Source: Acanthochlamys bracteata (Eukaryota > Streptophyta > Magnoliopsida > Pandanales > Velloziaceae). From it: a stretch of 64,000 bases of DNA. Positions 22,379-33,795 of the stretch are shown here, piece by piece. The notes below the pieces were generated by a model, which had not been told where the DNA came from, ran no database searches, and saw only the letters and a program-made list of their open reading frames with translations. Where the stretch lies: the NCBI GenBank assembly GCA_019914995.1, contig CM034127.1:5642001-5706000 (forward strand), given 5' to 3'. The position numbers and the translations under genes are program-made. The first letter of the stretch is position 1; each line of letters begins with the position of its first letter.

Positions 22379-22791
22379 TTACGCCGGTGCGTGAGCCTCG
22401 TCGAACTTGAAGCTCACGCCGGCGATGGCTTGCTGTCTACAATGGCAATCTTCATCAGAGGAAGAACAATGTTTCTTCAACTCCTCCATCTCCATGTCCA
22501 TGTTGAGACATAGCTTACTGCTTACAGCGTGTTGTTTACGGAGAAAAGCTTTGATGACCTTTGAAGGTGGGTCTTTGGCAAGCTGCTGAGCGTTGCTTGC
22601 TTGGCTTTTGAAGCTGAAATTTGGTTCGCCATTGATTGTTGTAGGAGAGTCGGTTTTGCTATTATGGACTCTAACCACAACTTCATGAGGCGTGTTATTA
22701 TTGTTATTATTTGCGTTGTTGCTAGAGAGCATTAACTGCTCATGGTTATTGAATAACGGCGATGGAGAAGCTTCAAGTTCAACCTCACTCT
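22379..22791 (-). pseudogene. fragment resembling the N-terminus of an MscS-like (MSL) channel
   Basis: The minus frame reads SEVELEASPSPLFNNHEQLM, LSSNNANNNNNNTPHEVVVR, GEPNFSFKSQ, KDPPSKVIKAFLRKQHAVSS, LCLNMDMEMEELKK, then GVSFKFDEAHAPA and a stop. The block DPPSK.I..FL.KQ...L.MDMEMEEL resembles the cytosolic N-terminal region of plant MSL4-10 plasma-membrane mechanosensitive channels; the family match is from memory. The frame continues upstream of the only ATG (22732) to a stop at about 22792. It ends ~135 residues later with no membrane segment, where the family has ~700 residues with six. So it looks like a truncated gene copy, or less likely a small species-specific gene starting at 22732. 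Confidence 0.5.
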
Positions 22792-23535
22792 AAATGAAAC
22801 TGCTCGGTTTCCTTCCCTTATTTTTTTCTTTTTCTGTTCCTTCTTCTGTCTTCACGCATCAACTGTGCGATCTGATTTTTGTACAGAGATCAAAACTAGT
22901 AATCGTTGAAAATTCAGTATTATAATCATAGCATAAACAAAAACATTAAGTTTAATGTGATTATCAAGAGAGCTTATAACAATATTAATAAACTCTGTGG
23001 TTTTTGTTAATGAGTTGGAATATATTAGAACACCTGTGTAGAGAAAGTGATGTAAATAATTTGATGAAAAGACCGTGTTTTTGGTAAGTGTCTTTTTAAT
23101 TAAAACATAAAACAATATACAAAAATAGTTTAGATTTTTTATAAAAAATTTTCATACTTATTTCTCAATTACTAAATAAAAATGACTATTTATTTTCATT
23201 ATTTTTACTAATATATTCGAACAAAATAAAAATAAATTATTACTCTTATCTTCACTCTAATACTCCTCTATCATACTTTTTTCTTTTATTTATTTTTATT
23301 ATTAATTATCTATCCAAACATATCGTAAGTAAATTATTCAAAAAAATAAAAAAACTTTTTAAAATTTTAGATATTATTCAAAATATTAGAATGCTTAAAT
23401 TGTTTACCACTATTTTGTTGAGTCTAAATATTTTTTAAATTATTTTTAAAAATATTTTATCAAATATTACTAATCGTTTGGTCAAAGTAATTTCTAACAT
23501 AACTAAATAGAAAAAAGAAACCATCAGTTGTAATA

Positions 23536-24353
23536 TATATAGTTGTCAGATTCGGACCGATCTGTCCAGATCGACTCAGAAACCGTCGACCCGGACGATA
23601 AACCGGTTCGGACTTGCAAAAAGATCGTTTATGCAGTCAATCCGTTTCGATCCGGTTTGACCTATTCTAACCCGCTTTAATCCGGTCGATCCGTCCGTTC
23701 GGATCAAACCGGATTGAAAAAATTTTAAAAAAATTAATTAAAAATTTTTAAATTGATGGTATATTTAATACAAAAATAATTATTAATAGCTCTATGTTGA
23801 AAAATGATATGTAGTTTAGATTTAGCATTTGGATGTGATAATGCAAAAAATATAATTGATTATTTCTTATTTATAAATATCAATTATTAGTGATTTTTAA
23901 ATTTTTTATATTGTAAAATATCTACACTCAAATATGTATACCTAAAAAAGTAGTTATATCTCTTTTATGATTTATCTATTTTATGATTTTATTTTTTTCT
24001 AATCTCCTAATTTATTTAAAAATTTCTATCTATAAATTTTAGTTGTTATTATTATTGTTGGTGGTGGCGGTAATTATGGTGACAATACTTTAATTTTTAC
24101 TATGATTATTATTGCTGTTGTTGTTAATAGTAATGACATAATAAAAATACTCTAATTTTTTATTATGATTGCTATAGTTATTATTATTGGTAGTGTCATT
24201 AGCAGTAAATTTCTTACTAGTTATTATTATTAGTAAAGAATACTTTAATATTATTGACCCGACAGTTCGATCGGTTGATCCGACGGTTCAATCCGAGGAC
24301 CGTGATCCGGATAGTTTTCCGGTTCAATGTTCGATCCGATTCTTATAACTATG
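23536..24353. mobile_element. element with GC-rich inverted ends (GATCCGG-rich), family E
   Basis: The left end TATAGTTGTCAGATTCGGAC and the reversed right end CATAGTTATAAGAATCGGAT form an imperfect ~22-bp terminal inverted repeat. Both ends are rich in CCGGTT/GATCCG words inside an otherwise AT-rich ~820-bp body that includes GTT/ATT trinucleotide runs near 24040-24130. Flanks TAATATAT (left) and TAATATGA (right) could be an aged 8-9-bp target duplication, as made by Mutator- or hAT-like elements. No coding content. Confidence 0.55.
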
Positions 24354-26570
24354 ATAATATGAAAGCGTGATATATTCATTTTTGTGGAGTCACAGTGTCA
24401 TGGATAAAATATTCTTTTCAATTTTAGGCATGCATTTAATTAAATTTATTTTAAGATTATGAATATAGTTTTGTACTTAAAATGATATCTTCAATAGAAT
24501 AAAGGAAAGTGCAGACTCTCAATCAAATTTATTACAAACAAACATTAGAACAAGTTAAAAGAGTTGATTATAAACTATTGCGTATCGATTTAGTATGTGC
24601 TCTCATTTAACTTAGTAAAACAATTAGTAATATTCCCACGAGTTATCGCAATTAAACTTAATTACTCCAATTGAAATATTCTTTTAGAAAATTTAGTTAC
24701 TAACATAATATTAAGTTTATTCAAAAAAGTTAACTTTTTAGAGAATTGCAATTATATTTTGAGCATATTTGATTTACTTATAGAGTGTAGATATATATAG
24801 ATGTGCACGTTACGCACACGAGTTTATATATATACATTATATCGTTATTATATGCACATCATGCACATTAAAGTTGGACCATTGGATTGCTTGAACTGAC
24901 AATCAGAAAAAACACACTAGTAGAGCTGATAAGTGTCAAGGCGAGGATAAGAAAGACTTTTTATGCTTTTTTTTCTTCATCAATATGTTTTTTCTGTTCT
25001 TTTTAGGGATAACAATATATGATCCGATCCGAAAATATAATTCGAAATTGATCCATTTAGTTAGAATTAAGATTAAAAAATTTGACTCATATAAATATAT
25101 GGATTGGATTAAGGTTGAGCGAATTCGATTCAATTATTAAATAGATCGATCCCAAATGTTAGAATAAAATATTGCATTTTATTGTTTCTTTCTTTTTTTT
25201 AGTTTCTTCTTTTATTTTTCTGATTAATTTCTATGTCTGCTAGATCAGAGAAGGCAAAAAGGTTGGATGGATTTGAATTTCTGAGAAACATGGGCAGACA
25301 ATGTAAGATGCTGAAATAGTATTAGAGCTGCTGGCCTCCCTCTATTTTTTGTTTTACTAACGACTCTATTATTTTATAGTTGTAAAGTGAAAAACTCACT
25401 GATCATTGAGATTTAGATTGAGACTAATATTAAAGTTTTATGTATTTACAATTATGTACAGCTTTATGGCAATTAGAATGTGAATCATTTTCCGTGAAAA
25501 CATGTAAATAGTTCTTGAAGTGTGAATGGATGCGAGTATTAATACATAGAATGCGAATGTCATTATTTATTAATTTTTATTATTTTAAAATAAAACATCA
25601 TTAATTTTTGAAAATTTAACTGTAATAGTTTTTAGCACATTGTTTATTTTTAGCTTTTCCAAAAATGCTGTCCAAATCATTGCTGTTAATATCACAAATA
25701 GTGGTAACACATCGATAGCTTTACTGTTTTTGTAGAGATCTGTATATTAGATAATTGATTGTATGTACTTGTATATCGGCAATAGATTGATAGATCGGGC
25801 TTGATTGATATTCTGTATTTTGAGATGTTTGAAAATATTTTTAAAACTTATTTTAAATAAAACATATTTTTATTTTATTTTAAAAAATTAATTTTATTTT
25901 TTAATTAAAAATAATAAGATTTTATATATTTAATTTTTTTTTATTTTATAGATTTTAAAATAAATTTTATCAAAATTATAGAAAATTATAAAAAATTTAA
26001 GGAAAAACGTAAATTAAAAAATTAAAAAAATATTATTCTAAAACGTTCTGGCAAGCAGCTCTTTTATCTAGTCGAAATATGCATAAACACCAAAACATCT
26101 AACAAATGGTTCTCAATTGAAAATGTAGCGACCACTGTGCACGCCTCTTGCTCGTAGGGAGGAGATAAAAAATTAGTTTTCGGTATTTATTATTTTAGTT
26201 TTAAAGTTTTTAAATAAATATTATTAAAATACTGATAAATTATAAATTACTTAATTTTTGTATTGAAAATTTGTTTTTATGATTAAAAAGTAAATTTGTT
26301 TAAACGAAAATTTTAGAAATATTTTTATTTAAAAAAATCCTTATCTAAGGATATTTATCAACACTTTTAAGCTACTTTTAAAAAGTTTTTTTAATTATAA
26401 CTTATTTTAATAAATCAAATTATAATACTTAAATTTACTTTTGTAGTAAAAAATTTATCAAATTTAAAATTTAAAAACTAAATAAACTAATTTTAATCAA
26501 GTAAATAAAAATTAAACAAATTCGGTTCCAAAAACTCAAGTTAGAGCGCAAGAAACACGCTCCTGCGCTC
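24354..26570. other. AT-rich spacer upstream of PAT10
   Basis: No reading frame or RNA recognised on either strand. Mostly low-complexity A/T with short diverged MITE-like patches near 25800-26030 and 26170-26520. Confidence 0.5.
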
Positions 26571-26649
26571 GATCAGTCATCTTGTTCTGTCGTATTTAAG
26601 AGTAGGTCCCACACTGTTCTCTCGTTCAGCTCGATCAGTCATCTTGTTT
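26571..26649. repeat. short direct repeat in the PAT10 promoter, with TATA-like box
   Basis: GCTCGATCAGTCATCTTGTT occurs at about 26571 and again at about 26629, ~58 bp apart. Between the copies lies TATTTAAG (26593-26600), a plausible TATA-like element ~150 bp upstream of the PAT10 ATG. Confidence 0.55.
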
Positions 26650-26748
26650 CGATTTTTCTATTTTTTATATTTTTCTCTGTAAACTCCGGTCAACTCCAAA
26701 CCCAAAGAAATAAAAGAAAAAAGAACACGATTCCTATTATAAAGCCGG

Positions 26749-29700
26749 ATGGCAACCTTCCGGCAAACAAGATGCAACCTATCCGATTGCTGCTGCTGTT
26801 GTCTTCCTTGCCTCTTCGATGATGGTAAACTAAAATAAAGTCATATTTATTTTCTTAGCAACTTTATGATGGAAAGTTTGGTTTTTATCTTTGTAGAGTG
26901 GAGAAAAGCTTGGGAATTGAAGGCGGCAGTGGTGCTGCTCCATGTGTTGCCTGTAGGAGCTCTGTTCTTGTTTGATGTAGATTTGGTAGAGAAGACAAAA
27001 AAAGAACCTTGGTACAGTTTCGTAATATGTTTTCCTTGCTTTTATCTTTTTCTTGATTTTTTCCTTTTTGTTCGATTATCAATTAAAGTTACCGATTCGA
27101 TTTTGTTTGAAATAAAGTACAGAAAGTGATTGGAAATGCGGTGTTGGTAGTTGAGAAAGGACAAGGAGAAGCAAAGCGAAAGCAATCCTATCTATGTTTG
27201 GTTAGCTAAAGATAAAGTGAACTGTATAGTTTTGATCTCCATGCTCAACAGCAATTCCTAGGAGAGTCATTCTACAAATACGAATTTCGAGTTTGTAGCT
27301 AGGGGTATGGTTTTGAGAACATTATGCCTTTAAACGCATTTGTGCCATGATCATGGGAACACTGTTTAATCTTGCTTTATGAGCTACAAAACTTTTTGTA
27401 AGTTGATATTCCTTTGGAATATCAACTATGATAATTCAAACTTCACGATGACCATGCTTGAGAATGTTATATTTATAAGAAAATATTGCAACAGCAACTC
27501 CTTGAAGGAACTACGATTCCGGACCAGTTAAATCTTTGAAAAGCTGCAGGAATTGTTATAGTACAACCTTTTGACATCTGGAGAATGTGCAGTGCTCCTA
27601 ATTACTTGTCAATCAATTGCTTCAAATATGACTACTGTTGATCAATTACTTCAATTCTAATATGACTACTGTTCAAGTAAGGAAAAATTTGTATAGGGAT
27701 GAGGAACTTCTTATGGGCATATGTTAAATTATTTTGGTCCAATCAATCTGGCAGTTAAAAAGTAGTGCCTTATGTTCCATGAGAAAATTTTTCAAAATAG
27801 CAAACTCATCCCTTGAATGGAAGAGGAAACAGTGAAGTCCTGGAATTTGCTTGTGTTGTCAATATTTATTGTTCACATGTTGAACCTCAATGTGTTTTCT
27901 CCTTTAATATACTTTCGAATGTTACCCTAGGTCTAAGTAGCATGTCTCCATGAGTATACCTCTTAATGTAATGTGCTGATTTGTCTTTTCTATTGACTTA
28001 CAGGTATACTCTGATATACTTGTTGCTGTGTACAGCTTCTTTAGTTCAATATTTTGTCACATCTTATTCTTCACCAGGGTATATACCTTTATCATCCATA
28101 GATTGTGACTTTCTTTAACAGCTGCCTCCCTATTGTATTCCTTCACTGTGCAGTGTATTTTTCTTAATGGTATCCGCTATTATACTAGATATCTTATTGA
28201 TGCTATGAGAGTCGATACTGGGAGTCGGATGGTCTTAATTGATTCCAAGACTCAAAAGTAAGTTCTTCCCCCATTCGATTTATTTGGTGAAATAATATGC
28301 TGTCGTCTAAGAAAAAAGATGTTGTTCACTGCTCTCTTTTGCTGATGATTAAACGAAGACACCCTGCTTCAAAAAATGCAACTTTAGTCTCTACAGTTGG
28401 GTTGAACCAATTAAGTAGACCTAGCTTCAGTGAGGATTCATCATCTTGGTCAAAGCTAGTGAAGGACCTTTATCCACCTGGCTCCTCGAGCAGGTAACAT
28501 GAGGTTTTCTACTTTGTATATGCATCAATTCTAGATTTAGCCATTTACTTGCTCATTGTTTCGCAGCACACTCTTATCTAGATGATTGTTTTGTTTTATC
28601 AACTTGCTCACGTTTGAAATACTTCTTTAAGTGATTGGTCACTTCCCAAGCAATATTGAGGGTTATCTTATCAATCATGGATTTATGCGATTGCAAATCC
28701 CCCCTGTGCCTGAATATTCAATGTTTAAAATCACAAGAGAAGAAAGATATAAGCATCACCGTATACCTGATAGAGATATATGGAAAAGTTATTTACGTGG
28801 TGAGAAGGCTGTTACTGGTCAGTGCTGTCAATTATCCACTGACTTGTTATTCTTCTGTATAAATTTACTTAACAGTAACACTTAAGAAGGTTCGAGCCGA
28901 TGGACGAAGGAAACCTCCTTTAGTGTGTGAGAGACCTGGATTTGTTAACCTTGAATATTGATAAAATTTATAGATATTTTTTCGTCGTTGATGTGATAAA
29001 TAACTCTTAATTGTTTGTGTTTGAAATTATTATATCAAACAAACATATGCTTGAGTTGTTTCTTTCTATGAAATTGTAAACACTTCTTGTGTACATAAAT
29101 AGATCTTGACTTAACTAATTAGCGTTTTGTCATGTATTTTTTGTCCCCATCAAGTCAAACATTTCAATGATATAACCTGGGAATATTATAAAGCTGAGAC
29201 AAAATAATCAAATGAGTGATTGCTTTAATTGAATGTAAGCCATTACTTTAGACTTAGGAAACAATTGATTTCCTCTTTTCCTTTATCTAGTGTTAGTGCC
29301 ATGTGGTACGTTCTCGGGCTTTGTTTTGTTTAGACTTGAGAAATAAGAAAAGTTGCTAAACTTAAAAATTCTTTAAGGTAATTATTTTTGCCAAGGAAAT
29401 TCTGATAAATTTCTCGCTAGTCCCAAACAAGCTGTTAATTTATAAACTGGTAGGCCAATGAGTGGTCTCTTATATCAATGCCTTTATGCATAATTTCCTC
29501 ATAGGGTAATTTGTGCAGCTTGTTGATCCATTAAGTATAGTGAAGTATAATTGTAAATTGATAGTTGGCATTGATGAATACAGAGTATGGTATATTTGCA
29601 TAAGTTTGAAATGTAAGGTGCTAAAGGTAGGACAAATTGTTGAGATGGGCATAATTATCATACTGCTTGTGAATGTTACTTAGAGAAATCAGAGATGGAG

Positions 29701-32700
29701 ACACCAGGATGAAGAGTTTGTTTTCAAATTAAATGATGGCAATATCGTCATACTGCCATGTTCATGGGCAAGAAAATTAAATAAGAAAAACATATTTGTT
29801 GAATTATGTTGACCTTTGTTATAGGTGCTATTTCTTAAAACTTTGACAAGTAGAATTTAAGGTTGGACAAATTGCAAGATAGCATCATACATGATCTACG
29901 TTAATGATTTGGCTGTTTTTGCATTGTATGTAGAGATTGTTATTCATTTCATAATTCCATTTAGTTGTACTGCTAATATCTTTTTCTATGCCAGGAATTG
30001 GACATGCTCTTACTGTGGCGTAATTCAGGTAGTATTTCTTACATACATTAGCCATCTTCAGTAAATGCCAAATAATCTTCTACTCCATTGGTATTAGATC
30101 CCTGTCTTTGTGGACCACCTATTATGTAAGAAAATATTATTGAACTGTCCAACCTGGAACTTTTGCGAATATTACTAATCTCTATTATCGGTACCTCAAA
30201 TTGTATCCTTCCACATTATATTTGTCACGTTACTAGCATTTTGGCTTCTCTGTCTATTCTTTTTATATTGGAAAAGTGCCTTTTTGCTTTAACAAAGTGC
30301 TTTGTCTAGAAAAATCTAAACTATGGTAGAATCTTTTATCTGATATTTTGAGCCCTAGGAGATACTCTGCGAAGTTTAAATCTTTTGTAAAAATATTTTG
30401 TAAGAACTTTCTGGATCAAATGTTCCACCGTCCAATCAAATAATTTCCGTCGTCCATTGAAAAGATGGTGTAGGTATAAATAGTAGGGTAAGGAGCCTCA
30501 TTGTAACCAACAAGCCAAAGTTGTAAAAGCGTGTAAGTGCTAAGAGTTCTTTTCAAGTTTTTTATCGTGTATTTTTATTTACTTTCTTGCTCTCAAGTCC
30601 ATACAATTTTTCTTAACTATTTTTTATAGCGTTATAGTTAAAGGCTGATTTAGCGATAACAGGTGTGACTAAATATCGCACGAATTAAGGTAAAAATCTA
30701 GTCATATGATAGATGGTATCAAGTCCGAAATTCTACCAAATGAAAATAGTAAGTGAAAACGATGTTACCGTTCACGAAAAAAGGAGCGAAAAGAAGGCCC
30801 CTGAGAATAGTATGCAACGAAAAGAAAATTTTAGGGGCTTGATGGCATAGGTGAATATAAGGCTTGATAAAGTGGAGCTAATCATGACCGACGGGGCGGA
30901 CCAACTCGAGAAAGTAAGCCAAAGCATTGAAAAGCTCGAGGTGTGGCAAAAAAGAGCTTTGCGTTGACAATGCTAGACACCTTGTATGTTAAGGTTGCGA
31001 TTCTTATTTAGGAGGTCCTGGGTTGGCCAATGAGTTGAGTGATGTAAGAGGAGAATGAGGCTTTTGTAAGATCACGGTCGCAAATGGTGGTGTTGCGTTC
31101 ATATCCTCAATTTCAATTCTTTTGAAGATAAAAGTTCTCAATATGTGTATAAGGGAGCGCTGAATGCGAAGAGATTGATAATTTCTATGGAGCTTGGAGC
31201 ATCTCTTAAGAAGCACTCTTACGTCACGGGAGATGTTGGAAAGATCGATCATGACACCCTTTATCTCGAGGGTACGCGATAGTATGGTGGACAAGGAGAC
31301 ATGGTGATATTGAAAGAGGCACTTGCAGCATTACCACATAGGACGAGTTTAAAAGAAAATTCAAGCAGCGGTTCTATCTGAAAATGTGGAGAATGAAGTT
31401 AGGGCCAAACTTCGGCACCTAACACAAGAGGAGGGATTAGGGACTACGTGAAGAAATTTTTAAAGTTGATTTTTGAGATCCTTGACTTGCCAGACAATGA
31501 GGTCCTTTTCACTTTCATGGATGGATTACAAATATAGAGCTCCATTGTAACCAACAAGCCAAAGTTGTAAAACCTTGTGAGTGCCAGTAAAAGTTCTTTC
31601 CAAGCTCTTATCAATTGTGCTTCTTATTTTTTCTTTTGCTCAAGTCCATACAAATTTTTTTAACTATCATTGTTAACTTTTTAGGGCAAAGACTGATTTA
31701 GCCATTAGGAGCGTGACTAAATGCCACACAAACTGCAAAACTCCATGCCCGTGATATAATGTACATAGTGGATCAAAAAAACCTCTGAGAGTCTGAGATA
31801 GATTGGTTTACAAGTAAAGCTCTATAAAGCATCTCCTATATAGTCTATATTTCCCTACTCTCTATTTGTATCTTTGGAAGCATTATACATTCCCCTGCTC
31901 CTGCAACTGCCTTTGAAATGTCAAGAGTCCTTTTCAAACTCAAACAAGCCACATATCTACTAAAGGTAAGTCATTGAAGGGTTCATAGTATTTGCACTTG
32001 CAAATGCCATACAACCACATTTCTTTTTTCCTGTATTGCTGTAGCATCTATGTTAATTGTTTTATCACTGTCATGGGTTATGTTCATCTAGCTCCCAAAG
32101 GAACAGGCATTTAACATTAAATAATGGCTTATCAAAGCAGTAAATAAAATAAAATAATAGCTGCCACAATCCTTTTCTTGAGCAATATTTAGAGAACTAA
32201 TCCAACAAGAAAGAAATTTTACTGAATGGATGCACATTTTTTGCAGCCTCCTCGCTGTAAGCACTGCCATGATTGTGGCAAGTGTGTTCTCCAGTTTGAC
32301 CATCATTGTGTGTGGCTGGGGACATGCATTGGTCAAGGAAACCACTGTAGATTTTGGTGAGTTACTTAGTTAAGGTACTGTGTTTCCTTATAATTATTCT
32401 ATTGCTTTCGGGGAAAAAATACATAATACTATTGCCTCAGATCAATGACAATAGCTCTTGTGATTGTTCTGAAGTAACAAATTGATCTGTTCTCCTAATA
32501 AATGGCATAACACGGTGGAGAAAGATGCCTGTATATTTGGCTGTGAATTTAAAATTGTTAGTTGATTGTATTTGATGTTATTGTAATTAGGTGGTACATT
32601 TTTGAAGAAACAATTCTGTGTGCCTGGACCGGCATGTTGTACATCATGTACCTCCAGAAGAAAACTACAAAGACTTGGTAAGTTTCTGGTTTAAAGTTAA

Positions 32701-33752
32701 GTATTTTGGTGTTAGCATTACATGTTGGAACTCTTAGCTGTTCAGAGGTGTTCGCTGTTAAGACTGTGATGTGTGTCATGATGTTAGAAAATTACCCTTT
32801 GTTGAGATATTTGACGGACTCTTATCTATTTGAAATCAGGGAGGCGGAAGCGATCATGATAACATTGCTGGTGTTGTTGATTGTTTGTCTTATTTTTCTG
32901 CTTTTGCTGCTTCTTTTCCATAGGTAAGATTTATGAACATAATTATATTAATACACTTGTTATTGAGAGTTTTCTTAGTTTTGATTTTTATGTAGTTTAA
33001 GCTTATTAGAAGTTCATTACAAATGTTTATACTTGAGAATACTTGTTTTACTTATCAAAATAAGTAAAGCAATACACTTGTAAGGATAGCTCTTTGCAGT
33101 AAATTATGATACAAATATACCCCTAAAAGATATTAGTATTCAATAATTTTGCTAAAAGATCAAATAAGCACTATAAACACTTTAAACATAGATGAATGTA
33201 ACACCAAAATGCTTATACAGAAAATATTTATCATAAAAGAGTCTTAAGAATAAGCTCTTATTGGAAAAGTACTTTCAATTAGCCCATCCAACAAAGCTAA
33301 TTCAAATATAGTTAATAGTTTCAATTGAAAGTTTCTTATATATATATATATATATATATAGGGTGGGGATAGGGGCATCTCACCTTTAGGGGCACCTTAG
33401 GGCACCCCCTTCTAAAAGATGCATAAAAAATTTTAAATATAATCTCCACCGTTAGATATGAAAAATTATGAGTTACAAACACGGCGACAAAATTTTAACT
33501 CAATCGGATTATAAATTGATCTCCATCAAATCTCTTCATCAAAATGACATAAAAAGAAAAAAGAACATCTTTATCAAATTTTATTATTTATATCATTTGA
33601 TCAAACACCGGATGGAAATTGATTTGTATTCCGATTGACTTGAAATTTTGTTAGTATATTTTTTATTAATAGTTCTTCATATCTAATGGTGGAGATTGAA
33701 CTTGAAACTTTAGATTGAAAAAGGTGCCCCTAACGATAGGGTGCCCCTATCC

Positions 33753-33795
<43 letters not shown>

